From assembly GCF_004402705.1 (NCBI RefSeq), contig NZ_SOFM01000023.1, positions 1 to 64,000 on the forward strand: a stretch of DNA of 64,000 nucleotides, written 5' to 3'. The notes below the pieces were generated by a model. That model did not search any database, was not told where the DNA came from, and worked only from the letters and a program-made list of their open reading frames with translations. The stretch is from Cryobacterium mannosilyticum. GTDB lineage: Bacteria; Actinomycetota; Actinomycetes; Actinomycetales; Microbacteriaceae. The position numbers were made by a program, and so were the translations under genes. Shown one piece after another: positions 52,942 to 62,251 of this stretch. The number at the start of each line of letters is the position of its first letter. The stretch's first letter is position 1.

Positions 52942-53286
52942 CTAGGCGAGGGCCTGGGCCACGCGACGCACTTCGGCCTTGCGGCCGGCCAGCAGCGCGA
53001 CGATGGGCGGAACGCCCAGACTGTTGTCGACCTCGAGCAGCCAGTCCATCGCCTGCTCGTCGGTGAAGCCGTCGTCCGCGAGCACGATCAGGGTGCCGCG
53101 CAGCTCCGGAACGGGGGCGCCGTCTCTGATGAACTGGGCCGGGACCTGCAGCGGGCCGCCGGCGCGACGCACGGCCAGCAGCTGCTTGTCGTCGATCAGC
53201 TGGCGAACCCTGCTCTGGCTGACGCCGAGGAGTTGGACGAGGTCGGGGATGGATAGCCACTGCGGATCTGAAGACGATTCGGTCAC
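52942..53286 (-). CDS. Rv2175c-family DNA-binding protein
   Basis: Protein of 114 residues with an N-terminal winged helix-turn-helix (WLSIPDLVQLLGVSQSRVRQLIDDKQLLAVRR) and a C-terminal helical part (LADDGFTDEQAMDWLLEVDNSLG). In M. tuberculosis Rv2175c binds DNA and is phosphorylated by PknL, whose homologue is nearby at 54857. GTG start; it converges on the prenyl synthase. Confidence 0.92.
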   Translation of the reverse strand: MTESSSDPQWLSIPDLVQLLGVSQSRVRQLIDDKQLLAVRRAGGPLQVPAQFIRDGAPVPELRGTLIVLADDGFTDEQAMDWLLEVDNSLGVPPIVALLAGRKAEVRRVAQALA

Positions 53287-53435
53287 TTCACCAGCATTCC
53301 ATGATTCCCGGACCTCGACAAACCCCCCGTCCGCTTTCCCGCGTGTTGACGCCTATAACAGGGGGCACGCTGGTTGACTCTCTTAATCATCTGTGTCAGC
53401 GTTGGTCGTTGTATGCAATCGGAACGGGGAACGCC

Positions 53436-54761
53436 ATGTCGGCAAAAGCCAGCAAAATCGGAACACAGACAGGGCCGCCGGCGGATGGTGGTCGGCACAG
53501 CACCAGCCGGTCCGGGGAACGCCGTTCGTTCGGACGCCTGGCCACGATCCCCCTGGTGATCATCAGCACCATCGCGATCACCCTGAACCTGGCCTCACCG
53601 GCGGATGCCGCGACGATTGCGAAGAAGCCGCTGAAGAGCCGGAGCAACCTGCCGGGCGCGGTCCCGGCGACCGCCGTCCGCGGCCAGGTCACCCGCGCAT
53701 CCGGCGAGGCGCCGCCCACCCAGTACACGGTGGTCGAGGGTGACACCGTCAGCGCGGTGGCCGGCCGGTTCGGCCTGTCGACGGCATCCGTGCTCGCCTT
53801 GAACGGCCTCGGCTGGTCAGCCGTGATCTTCCCCGGCCAGACCCTCACCCTGTCCGCGCAGGCCGCACCGGTCGCCGCCGCGCCGGCCCCGGTCGCCGCC
53901 GAGATCGCCCGCTACACGATCGTGGCCGGTGACACCATCAGCGGCATCGCGGCCGCCCACGGCCTCTCGGCGGGCGACATCCTCAGTGCGAACGGCCTCG
54001 ACCGTGGCAGCATCATCTTTCCCGGCCAGGCCATCGTGCTGCCCGGCGCGGCCGCGCCGGCAGCGGCACCCGCCGCCGCACCGGCGCCTCAGCCTGCCCT
54101 GGCTTCCCCCGCCGGCACCCACACCATCGTCACCGGAGACACCATCGGGGCCATCGCGGCAGCGGCCGGGGTCTCCGTGCAGGCGATGCTCGACGCCAAC
54201 GGGCTCGGCTGGTCCAGCATCATCTACCCGGGCCAGGTGCTGGCGGTGCCGTCACTCGCCATCGAGCAGGTGTCGTCGGTCGCGTCCGCGCCGGCCGCTC
54301 CGGCCGCGGATCCCGTCCGCCCCGAGCCGACCGCCACCGCCGGCGTCGTCACGCCGCTGACCGAGGAGATGGGCCAGAACGCGCGAATCATCGTCTCCGC
54401 CGGGCGTGCCGCCGGCGTCGGCGACGCCGGCCTCGTCATCGCGCTGGCCGCCGCCGCCCAGGAATCCGGGTTGCGCAACGTGCGACACGGCGACCGGGAC
54501 TCGCTCGGCCTGTTCCAGCAGCGGCCGAGCGCGGGCTGGGGATCGGCCGAGCAGGTCATGGATCCGCTGCGCGCCAGCCAGGCCTTCTTCGGCGGAAACG
54601 GCAACCCCAACCGCGGGGTCACCCGGGGTCTGCTCGACATTCCCGGCTGGGAGGCGATGACGGTGACCCAGGCGGCGCAGGCCGTGCAGATCTCCGCGTT
54701 CCCCGACTACTACGCCAAGTGGGAGACATCCGCCAGGGCGTGGCTGCCTGAACTGGGCTGA
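53436..54761 (+). CDS. LysM-repeat protein with lysozyme-like C-terminal domain
   Basis: Exported cell-wall protein of 441 residues. A hydrophobic segment (LATIPLVIISTIAITLNLASPADA, about 37-60) serves as signal or anchor. Three LysM modules follow (YTVVEGDTVSAVAGRFGLS, YTIVAGDTISGIAAAHGLS, HTIVTGDTIGAIAAAAGVS), joined by Ala/Pro linkers. The last 130 residues resemble a lytic transglycosylase-like fold with the likely acid Glu in AAAQESGLRN and DSLGLFQQRPSAGWG. It probably binds and may cut peptidoglycan. ATG at 53436 chosen after GGAACGGGGA. TTGACG/TTGACT hexamers lie upstream. Confidence 0.88.
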   Translation: MSAKASKIGTQTGPPADGGRHSTSRSGERRSFGRLATIPLVIISTIAITLNLASPADAATIAKKPLKSRSNLPGAVPATAVRGQVTRASGEAPPTQYTVVEGDTVSAVAGRFGLSTASVLALNGLGWSAVIFPGQTLTLSAQAAPVAAAPAPVAAEIARYTIVAGDTISGIAAAHGLSAGDILSANGLDRGSIIFPGQAIVLPGAAAPAAAPAAAPAPQPALASPAGTHTIVTGDTIGAIAAAAGVSVQAMLDANGLGWSSIIYPGQVLAVPSLAIEQVSSVASAPAAPAADPVRPEPTATAGVVTPLTEEMGQNARIIVSAGRAAGVGDAGLVIALAAAAQESGLRNVRHGDRDSLGLFQQRPSAGWGSAEQVMDPLRASQAFFGGNGNPNRGVTRGLLDIPGWEAMTVTQAAQAVQISAFPDYYAKWETSARAWLPELG

Positions 54762-54856
54762 CCTGCGCCCCGACCTGCACCCGACTTCCCCGCCAATCCC
54801 CCGAGTTGCGGGTGTCCTGCACCGGTGAACGCCGCATCCTTCCCTAGACTCGACTG

Positions 54857-56812
54857 GTGAGCGATACCCCTGCCGATCCGATGATCGGCCGTTTGATTGA
54901 CGGCCGCTATCAGGTGCGCTCGCGGATCGCCCGCGGCGGCATGGCCACCGTCTACCTCGCCACCGACCTGCGCCTCGAACGCCGGGTCGCGATCAAGATC
55001 ATGCACGGCCACCTTGCCGACGACAACGCCTTCAAGGCGCGGTTCGTGCAGGAGGCCCGCTCCGCCGCCCGGTTGGCTCACCCGAACGTCGTCAACGTGT
55101 ACGACCAGGGGCAGGATGCCGACATGGCCTACCTGGTGATGGAGTACCTGCCGGGCATCACGCTGCGCGACCTGCTCAAGGACTACGGCAGGCTCACGAG
55201 CGAGCAGACCATGGACATCCTCGAGGCCGTGCTGTCCGGGCTCGCCGCGGCGCACAAGGCCGGGATCGTGCACCGCGACCTGAAGCCGGAGAACGTGCTG
55301 CTCGCCGACGACGGCCGGATCAAGATCGGCGACTTCGGCCTCGCCCGCGCGGTCAACAACAACACCGCCACCGGCCAGGCCCTGCTCGGCACGATCGCCT
55401 ACCTCTCCCCCGAGCTCGTGACCCGCGGGATCGCCGACGCGCGCAGCGACATCTACGCGCTCGGCATCATGACCTACGAGATGCTCACCGGCGAGCAGCC
55501 CTACGTCGGCGAGGCTCCCATGCAGATCGCGTACCAGCATGCGAATGACACGGTGCCGATGCCGAGCACCCGGGTGGCGACGATCCCGCCCGAGCTCGAC
55601 GAGCTCGTCAGCTGGGCCACGGCCCGCGACCCGGAGAACCGCCCGCGGGATGCCAGGGTGATGCTCGACCAGCTGCAGGACGTCGACAAGACCGTGCGTG
55701 CGTCCTCCGCCGACGAGACCGCGCTCCAGCCCACGATGATCCTCGCCACCGGGCTGCCGAGCGCCGCCGCCGACGCGGAGACCCAGATCCTCGGCGCGAG
55801 GCCCCTCGCCACGGCGACCAAGCCCCGGACGCCGACGCCGCCCGCGAAGCCCGACAACGCGGCGCGGCTCACCGACAAGGCGCGCAAGCGCAAACGCAAG
55901 GGTTACTGGCTGTTCGCGCTGGTCATGCTGCTCGCCGCTCTGGCCGGCGGCACCGGCTGGTACTTCGGTTCGGGGCCCGGCTCGCTCATCGCCGTTCCGC
56001 AGCTCGTCTCGGCGTCGCCGGAAGACGCGGCCGGCCAGCTCACCGAACTGGGCCTCGAGGCCAAACTCGGCACCCAGTACAGCGGCACGATCGCGGCCGG
56101 GCTCGTCGCGAGCACCGACCCCGGCGCCTCAGCGCGGGTCGCCAAGGGCAGCACGGTCACGCTCCGGGTGTCCCAGGGACCCCAGCCGATCACGTTGCCG
56201 GTGCTGGCCGGCCTGTCCACGGAGGCCGCCACCACCGCGATCACCGATCTGAAGGCATCCGTCGGCGCCACCGACTCGGTCTTCGACGGCGACGTTGCCG
56301 CCGGCACCGTCATCTCCGCCAGCCGGGAGAGCGACGCGGGCGACGTGTCCCAGGGCGGCGGCTACTTCGAGGGCATGAAGGTGAACCTGGTCGTCTCGCT
56401 CGGCGGGATCCCGGACGTCGCGGGCAAATCGGTCGACGACGCCACCGCCATCCTCAAGGAAAAGGGCCTGGTGACCACGCCCGGCGAACAGACCTACAGC
56501 GACACGGTGCCGGAGGGCAACGTGATCAAGGCCTCCGCCGCGGGCGACGGCCCCGTGCGCGTCGGCGACACCTTCAGCCTCACGACATCCCGCGGGCCGG
56601 AGCCCGTCGTGGTTCCGAATGTCATCGACATGCCTTGGAACGAAGGCAAGAAGGCCCTCACGGACCTCGGCTTTAAGCTCAGCTACAACCCCGGCGCGGA
56701 CTCCCCGGTCTACTCATCCCTGATCCGGGTCGCATCCACCGATCCCGCCGCTGGCACGTCCGCCCCCAAGGGCAGCACGATCGCCCTCAAGCCGACCAAC
56801 CCGTTCGGGTAA
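54857..56812 (+). CDS. pknL: Serine/threonine protein kinase with PASTA repeats
   Basis: Membrane kinase of 651 residues. The kinase domain (17-290) has the ATP Lys (VAIKIM, Lys47), HRDLKPEN (Asp141, Lys143) and DFGLAR (159-164). After a juxtamembrane region, one membrane helix lies at about 350-372, followed by about four extracytoplasmic PASTA repeats (VPQLVSASPEDAAGQL, LPVLAGLSTEAATTAI, IPDVAGKSVDDATAIL, VPNVIDMPWNEGKKAL) that bind peptidoglycan fragments or lipid II. Symbol is by synteny with Rv2175c and aroG; it could also be called a PknB-type kinase. GTG start. Confidence 0.9.
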   Translation: MSDTPADPMIGRLIDGRYQVRSRIARGGMATVYLATDLRLERRVAIKIMHGHLADDNAFKARFVQEARSAARLAHPNVVNVYDQGQDADMAYLVMEYLPGITLRDLLKDYGRLTSEQTMDILEAVLSGLAAAHKAGIVHRDLKPENVLLADDGRIKIGDFGLARAVNNNTATGQALLGTIAYLSPELVTRGIADARSDIYALGIMTYEMLTGEQPYVGEAPMQIAYQHANDTVPMPSTRVATIPPELDELVSWATARDPENRPRDARVMLDQLQDVDKTVRASSADETALQPTMILATGLPSAAADAETQILGARPLATATKPRTPTPPAKPDNAARLTDKARKRKRKGYWLFALVMLLAALAGGTGWYFGSGPGSLIAVPQLVSASPEDAAGQLTELGLEAKLGTQYSGTIAAGLVASTDPGASARVAKGSTVTLRVSQGPQPITLPVLAGLSTEAATTAITDLKASVGATDSVFDGDVAAGTVISASRESDAGDVSQGGGYFEGMKVNLVVSLGGIPDVAGKSVDDATAILKEKGLVTTPGEQTYSDTVPEGNVIKASAAGDGPVRVGDTFSLTTSRGPEPVVVPNVIDMPWNEGKKALTDLGFKLSYNPGADSPVYSSLIRVASTDPAAGTSAPKGSTIALKPTNPFG

Positions 56813-56936
56813 CGACCTGACGCGCACCCCTGCCTCAGGCCAGTAAGCTCGCCTGCTCAGTGTGACCGGGTGACTCGGGTTGCTCCCCCGAGCCGGCCGA
56901 CGGCATCCGTCGCTTGTGGACACGCACGCTCGTCCT

Positions 56937-57021
56937 GTCGAATTCGACGGACATTTTGCTCTGAACAGTCGTTTTCAGAGCCAGAACATCGATATTCCGA
57001 AAAATCTCCGTCGAATTCGAC
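56937..57021. repeat. Nested inverted-repeat element, copy 2
   Basis: Two 21-bp arms (56937-56957 and 57001-57021, one mismatch) start GTCGAATTCGACGG and its complement. They enclose the hairpin GCTCTGAA (56958-56965) with TTCAGAGC (56974-56981). The left arm is identical over 21 nt to that of copy 1 (18023-18103) while the inner hairpin differs in sequence but keeps an 8-bp stem. It lies between the convergent kinase and aroG genes. Confidence 0.93.
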
Positions 57022-57044
57022 GGGCGCGACGCGCGCGCGGCGCG

Positions 57045-58415
57045 CTAGCGGGCGGCGAGCTCCTCGGCCACCAGGAACGCGAGCTCGAGGGACTGCATGT
57101 GGTTGAGCCGCGGGTCGCAGAGCGACTCGTAGCGGGTCGCGAGGTCGGCCTCGTCGATGTGCTCCGAGCCGCCGAGGCACTCGGTGACGTCGTCGCCGGT
57201 CAGCTCGACGTGCACGCCGCCCGGGTGGGTACCGACAGCGCGGTGCGCCTCGAAAAAGCCGCGCACCTCATCGACCACGTCGTCGAACCGACGGGTCTTG
57301 TAGCCGGTCGGGGTGGTGACGCCGTTGCCGTGCATCGGATCGGTGATCCAGAGCGGCTTGGCGTCGCTGGCCTTGATCGCCTCGAGCAGCGGCGGGAGCG
57401 CGTCGCGCACCTTGCCGGCGCCCATCCGGGTGATGAAGGTCAGGCGTCCGGGCTCGCGGTTCGGGTCGAGCTTGTCGACCAGGCGCATCATATCGTCGGC
57501 CGATGTGGTCGGGCCGAGCTTGACCCCGATCGGGTTGCGCACCCGCGAGAGGAAGTCCACGTGCGCCCCGTCGAGTTCCCGGGTGCGTTCGCCGATCCAG
57601 ATGAAGTGCGCCGAGGTGTTGTACGGCGTGCCGGTACGGGAGTCGATCCGCGTCATCGGGCGCTCGTAGTCCATCAGCAGCCCCTCATGGCTGGTGTAGA
57701 ACTCGGTGCGACGCATCGCCTCGAAGTCGGCGCCGCAGGCGATCATGAACTTGATGGCCCGGTCGATCTCCTTGGCCACCTTCTCGTAGCGCTGGTTCGC
57801 CGGGTTCGCCGCGAAGCCCTGGTTCCAGCTGTGCACCTGACGCAGGTCGGCGAATCCACCCTGGGTGAACGCGCGGATGAGATTGAGGGTGGATGCCGCG
57901 GTGTGGTAGCCCTTGACCAGGCGGGCCGGGTCGGCCTCGCGCGATTCGGGAGTGAAGTCGTAGCCGTTGACGATGTCGCCGCGGTAGGCCGGCAGGGTGA
58001 CGTCGCCCCGGGTCTCGAAGTCGCTGGAGCGCGGCTTGGCGAACTGGCCGGCCATCCGCCCCATCTTGATCACGGGCATGGACGCGCCATAGGTGAGCAC
58101 CACGGCCATCTGCAGCACGGTCTTGACCCGGTTGCGAATCTGCTCGGCGGTCGCGCCGCTGAAGGTTTCGGCACAGTCACCGCCCTGCAGCAGGAAGGCC
58201 TCACCGTTGGCGGCCTGGGCCAGCCGGTCCCGCAGGATGTCGACCTCGCCCGCGAAGACGAGCGGCGGCTGCGTCGACAGTTCAGCGGATGCCGCGGCCA
58301 CGGCCTCGGAGTCGGGCCAGGTCGGCTGCTGCTTGATCGGCAGTGTGCGCCAATAGTCCAGGCCAGCGATCACAGATCGATCTGCGACAACGACTGGTTC
58401 GGTAGGGTCTACCAC
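57045..58415 (-). CDS. aroG: 3-deoxy-7-phosphoheptulonate synthase, class II
   Basis: DAHP synthase of 456 residues, first enzyme of the shikimate pathway. Class II marks: PPLVFAGEVDILRDRLAQAANGEAFLLQGGDCAETF, GRMAGQFAKPRS, VWIG-type IWIGERTR, WITDPMHGNGV and HPGGVHVELTGDDVTECLGG. This is the actinobacterial/plant type (Rv2178c position), often complexed with chorismate mutase. GTG start. Confidence 0.97.
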   Translation of the reverse strand: MVDPTEPVVVADRSVIAGLDYWRTLPIKQQPTWPDSEAVAAASAELSTQPPLVFAGEVDILRDRLAQAANGEAFLLQGGDCAETFSGATAEQIRNRVKTVLQMAVVLTYGASMPVIKMGRMAGQFAKPRSSDFETRGDVTLPAYRGDIVNGYDFTPESREADPARLVKGYHTAASTLNLIRAFTQGGFADLRQVHSWNQGFAANPANQRYEKVAKEIDRAIKFMIACGADFEAMRRTEFYTSHEGLLMDYERPMTRIDSRTGTPYNTSAHFIWIGERTRELDGAHVDFLSRVRNPIGVKLGPTTSADDMMRLVDKLDPNREPGRLTFITRMGAGKVRDALPPLLEAIKASDAKPLWITDPMHGNGVTTPTGYKTRRFDDVVDEVRGFFEAHRAVGTHPGGVHVELTGDDVTECLGGSEHIDEADLATRYESLCDPRLNHMQSLELAFLVAEELAAR

Positions 58416-58523
58416 TGGGCTAGTCCTGTTTTCTCTTAGGTGGCACGCGGGAAAACTGCCTGCCGGGGCTGGGATTGTGGCCGGTTGCGGCCTCGGAATC
58501 TGGGCGAAACCAATGACGCGAGC

Positions 58524-59213
58524 TTATCGCGAAAGGCTTGCCCGCTTTTCTTTCACGCTGGTGGCGTAGACGTCCACGTACTCCTGGGTGCTCAGCCGCT
58601 GCAGTTCGTACATCAGCTCGTCGGTGATCGAGCGGAGCACGAACCGGTCGCCCTCCATGCCGTCGAACCGGCTGAAGTCCAGTGGCGTGCCGATGACGAC
58701 TCCGATCCGGCGCACCTTCGGGATGCGGGTCCCGGTCGGCATGGCCTTCTCGGTGTCGATCATCGCCACCGGGATCACCGGCACGCCGGCCTCGAGCACC
58801 ATCCGGGCCACCCCGGTGCGGCCGCGGTACATCTTCGCGTCGGGGCTGCGCGTGCCCTCCGGGTAGATGCCGAGCACGCCGCCGCCGGCGAGCACGCGCA
58901 GGCCGGTGTTGAGGGAGTCCTCCGACGCCTTGCCGCCCGACCGGTCGATGGGGAGCTGCCCGGTGGCCTTGAAGAACTGGCGCGTGGCCCAGCCCTTGAG
59001 ACCCTTGCCGGTGAAATACTCGCTCTTGGCCAGGAAGACGACCCGCCGCGACACGACCAGCGGCAGGAACACCGAGTCGATGAAGGACAGGTGGTTGCTG
59101 GCGAGGATCACGCCGCCCTCTTTGGGGATGTTCTCCAGCCCGACCACCCAGGGCCGGAAGATACCGAGCACCAGCGGACCGATGACAATGTTCTTCATGA
59201 ACCAATAAAACAT
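58524..59213 (-). CDS. PlsC-family 1-acylglycerol-3-phosphate acyltransferase (second copy)
   Basis: Membrane acyltransferase of 229 residues with the NHX4D motif NHLSFID and the FPEG-type motif YPEGTRSP. It probably makes phosphatidate. ATG at 59213 (MFYWFMKNIV) chosen. It follows the glucokinase gene by 28 bp and precedes aroG, matching the Rv2182c neighbourhood. Confidence 0.92.
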   Translation of the reverse strand: MFYWFMKNIVIGPLVLGIFRPWVVGLENIPKEGGVILASNHLSFIDSVFLPLVVSRRVVFLAKSEYFTGKGLKGWATRQFFKATGQLPIDRSGGKASEDSLNTGLRVLAGGGVLGIYPEGTRSPDAKMYRGRTGVARMVLEAGVPVIPVAMIDTEKAMPTGTRIPKVRRIGVVIGTPLDFSRFDGMEGDRFVLRSITDELMYELQRLSTQEYVDVYATSVKEKRASLSR

Positions 59214-59241
59214 TGGGCTCCCTCCGTTGGACTCCCTGAGC

Positions 59242-60189
59242 CTACTTCGTGAAAACGTGCTTCCGCGCGAGGTCGGCCGCTCCGACCACGCCGGCATCGT
59301 TCACGAGCTGGGCGATGGCGAACTCCGCCTCCGGGTGGTAACCCCGGGCCGGGAGGTTCTCCAGGTAGGCGGCGCGGATCGGATCCAGCAGCAGGTCGCC
59401 GGCGTCGGCGACTCCGCCGCCGAAGACGAAGATCTGCGGGTCGAGCACGGCGGCCAGGCTGGCACAGGCCTGGCCGAGCGAACTGCCAAGTTGGCGCAGC
59501 GCGGCCAGCGCGCCGTTGTCGCCGTCCTGGATCAACCGGCCGACGTCCTTGCCGGTGAGCTTGCCCTTCCCCTTGCGGGCGGCGGCGAGGCCCTGGCCGA
59601 TTCCGCCGGCATCCGCCAGTTCGTTGGCAATCCGCAGCAGGGCCCGGCCGGACCCGTACTGCTCGATGCAGCCCTGGGCTCCACAGCCGCAGGAGCGCCC
59701 GTTCGGGACGATCCGCAGGTGCCCGAGCTCAGCGGCGCAGCCGAAGCCGCCGCGGAAGAGCCGGTTCTCGGAGATGATCGCGCCGCCGACGCCGGTGCCG
59801 ATGGTGAGCATGACCATGTCGCTGTACATCTGGCCGGCGCCGAAGCTGAATTCCGCCCAGCCGGCTGCGTTGGCGTCGTTCTCGATCAGGATCGGCATGT
59901 CGAGTCGAGCTTCGAGGGTGGCGCGGAGAGGTTCGTGGCGCCAGTTGACGTTCGGGCCGTAGTAGACGACCGACTGGGCTGCGTCGATGAACCCGGCGGC
60001 GGCGATTCCGGCAGCGACGACCTCCTCGCCTTCGGCGAGGCCGGTGATCATCTCGACGACGGCATCCTCGATGCCGCGCGGGTCGCTGGCCGTGGTGGGG
60101 CGGCGATCGGAACGGATGATCGTCCCGAACTCGTCGACGAGGGCGGCGGCGATCTTGGTGCCACCGATATCAATCCCAATCGCGTGCAC
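59242..60189 (-). CDS. glk: ROK-family glucokinase
   Basis: Cytoplasmic sugar kinase of 315 residues. ATP loop IDIGGTKIAAALVDEFG, the substrate-site ENDANAAGWAEF, the glycine-rich GTGVGGAI, and the ROK zinc signature CGCGAQGCIEQYGSG are all present. Other sugars or regulatory roles are possible in ROK proteins, but the intact catalytic motifs and position beside aroG and plsC (as in corynebacteria) support glucokinase. GTG start. Confidence 0.9.
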   Translation of the reverse strand: MHAIGIDIGGTKIAAALVDEFGTIIRSDRRPTTASDPRGIEDAVVEMITGLAEGEEVVAAGIAAAGFIDAAQSVVYYGPNVNWRHEPLRATLEARLDMPILIENDANAAGWAEFSFGAGQMYSDMVMLTIGTGVGGAIISENRLFRGGFGCAAELGHLRIVPNGRSCGCGAQGCIEQYGSGRALLRIANELADAGGIGQGLAAARKGKGKLTGKDVGRLIQDGDNGALAALRQLGSSLGQACASLAAVLDPQIFVFGGGVADAGDLLLDPIRAAYLENLPARGYHPEAEFAIAQLVNDAGVVGAADLARKHVFTK

Positions 60190-60363
60190 AGCGAACTTCT
60201 TTCGTAGGTGTGGCCGGGGGAAATACGCCGCGGGGCGATCAGGGATGCCGGGGCGTCCCCTCTAGAGTGTAGTGAACCAGCACCCTGCCAGACGAAACGT
60301 CCACGACCGCCGGCCGACGCGGATAGAGTGGGCGCAAACCCGTCCGGTGCCAAAGGAGTTACC

Positions 60364-62196
60364 GTGAAACAGTTCGACCAGCCCGCAATCGTTCCCGCCG
60401 ACCCTCAGGCCAACGTCACCGACCTCTTGGCCGCCCGCGTCGCGGCCACGCCTGACTCCGTGCTCTTCTCACTGCCCGTCAATGGTCAGTGGACGCCGGT
60501 CACGACCAGTGAGTTCCACCGTCAGGTGGTGGCGCTGGCCAAGGGCCTCGTCGCCAATGGGATCGAACCCGGCGACAAGATCGGCCTGATGTGCAAGACC
60601 AGGTATGAGTGGACGCTGATCGACTTCGCCGCGTGGTATGCCGGGGCCGTGCTCGTCCCGGTCTATGAGACCAGCTCCCCCATGCAGATCCAGTGGATCC
60701 TCGGCGATTCCGGTGCCACAGCCGTGATCCTCGAAACGGCAGACCACTTCTCCCGGTTCGACGAGGTGCACCCTGACCTGCCGAGCATCCGGACCGTCTG
60801 GCAGATCGGCCTGGGCGACCTCGACAAGCTCGCCGCCTCCGGCACCGGTGTCACGGATGCCGAGATCGAGCGCCGCCGCAACCTCGCCGTGGGCGACGAC
60901 ATGGCCACGCTGATCTACACCTCCGGATCGACGGGCCGCCCGAAGGGTTGCGTGCTCACCCACTCCAACTTCGTGGAGACGACCCGCAACGCCTCGGTCG
61001 CGCTCAAGGAGGTCCTCGAGGACGAGAATGGAGCGTCCACGCTGCTCTTCATCACGACCGCGCACATCTTCGCCCGGTTTATCGCCGTGCTCTGCGTTCA
61101 GGCCGGAGTGCGGGTCGGCCACCAGCCGGATACCCGGCAGTTGCTGCCCGCGCTCGGCACGTTCAAGCCGACGTTCCTGCTGGCCGTCCCTCGCGTCTTC
61201 GAGAAGGTCTACAACTCGGCAGAGCAGAAGGCCGAGGCGGCCGGCCGCGGCAAGATCTTCGAGGCGGCGGCGCAGATCGCCGTCGACCACTCGATGCTCG
61301 TCGACCAGGGCAAACCGGTTCCGCTGATGACGAAGATCAAATTCGCCATCTTCGACCGCCTCGTCTACAGCAAGCTGCGCGCCGCGATGGGCGGCAACGT
61401 CAAGTACGCCGTGTCAGGATCCGCGCCCCTCGGCGCCCACCTCGGGCACTTCTACCACAGCCTCGGGATCAAGATCCTCGAGGGCTACGGCCTCACCGAG
61501 ACCACCGCGCCGACCAGCGTCGGGCTCGCGACCAAGTTCAAGATCGGCACCGTCGGCCCACCCCTGCCCGGCGTCTCCGTGCGGATCATGGACGACGGCG
61601 AGATCGAGGTGAAGGGCGTCAACGTCTTCAAGGAGTACTGGAAGAACCCCGCCGCGACCGCCGCCACGTTCGACGACGGCTGGCTCCGCACGGGTGACAT
61701 CGGCGACTTCGACAGCGAGGGATTCCTCACCATCACCGGGCGCAAGAAGGAGATCATCGTCACGGCCGGCGGCAAGAACGTCGCCCCGGCCGCCCTCGAA
61801 GACCCGATTCGCTCCAATCCGCTGGTCGGGCAGGTCGTCGTGGTCGGTGACCGCAAGCCGTTCATCGCGGCCCTGGTCACGCTCGACCCTGACATGCTCG
61901 CGGTCTGGCTGAACAACAACGGCGAGGATGCCGGCATGTCACTGGCCGCGGCGGCCGTGAATCCGACGGTGGTCGCCGAGCTGCAGCGTGCGGTCGACCA
62001 CGCCAACGATCACGTCTCCCGGGCCGAGTCGATCCGCAAGTTCATCGTGCTCAGCACCGAGCTCACCGAGGAGAACGGCTACCTGACTCCGAAGCTGAGC
62101 ATCAAGCGGGACGTCATCCTCAAGGACTTCGCCGACGTCATCGAGGGCATGTACGCGGGTTCGCCGATCACCGAGAGCAACCCGCTGCGCGGCTGA
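60364..62196 (+). CDS. Long-chain fatty acyl-CoA synthetase (FadD15-like)
   Basis: AMP-forming ligase of 610 residues. P-loop motif YTSGSTGRPKG lies near 185-195, then GYGLTETTAP, WLRTGDIGDFDSEGFLTITGRKKEIIVTAGGKNVAPA. The family activates fatty acids for membrane lipid synthesis or breakdown; exact chain length is unknown. GTG at 60364 with AAGGAG 5 bp upstream; the open frame continues upstream without family match. Rv2187 position. Confidence 0.94.
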   Translation: MKQFDQPAIVPADPQANVTDLLAARVAATPDSVLFSLPVNGQWTPVTTSEFHRQVVALAKGLVANGIEPGDKIGLMCKTRYEWTLIDFAAWYAGAVLVPVYETSSPMQIQWILGDSGATAVILETADHFSRFDEVHPDLPSIRTVWQIGLGDLDKLAASGTGVTDAEIERRRNLAVGDDMATLIYTSGSTGRPKGCVLTHSNFVETTRNASVALKEVLEDENGASTLLFITTAHIFARFIAVLCVQAGVRVGHQPDTRQLLPALGTFKPTFLLAVPRVFEKVYNSAEQKAEAAGRGKIFEAAAQIAVDHSMLVDQGKPVPLMTKIKFAIFDRLVYSKLRAAMGGNVKYAVSGSAPLGAHLGHFYHSLGIKILEGYGLTETTAPTSVGLATKFKIGTVGPPLPGVSVRIMDDGEIEVKGVNVFKEYWKNPAATAATFDDGWLRTGDIGDFDSEGFLTITGRKKEIIVTAGGKNVAPAALEDPIRSNPLVGQVVVVGDRKPFIAALVTLDPDMLAVWLNNNGEDAGMSLAAAAVNPTVVAELQRAVDHANDHVSRAESIRKFIVLSTELTEENGYLTPKLSIKRDVILKDFADVIEGMYAGSPITESNPLRG

Positions 62197-62251
62197 GTCG
62201 GACGAACCGGTGGCTCAGCGCAGGTAGTTCAGCGGCAGGCAGCCCAACGGC

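Noticed and set aside
53343..53435. Promoter of the LysM gene
   Set aside because: TTGACG and TTGACT hexamers are present but no convincing -10 element lies at the right spacing, so it was not listed as a feature.
62192..62219. Terminator between the acyl-CoA synthetase and def
   Set aside because: GCTGAG/CTCAGC is only a 6-bp stem with a long loop and no T-run.
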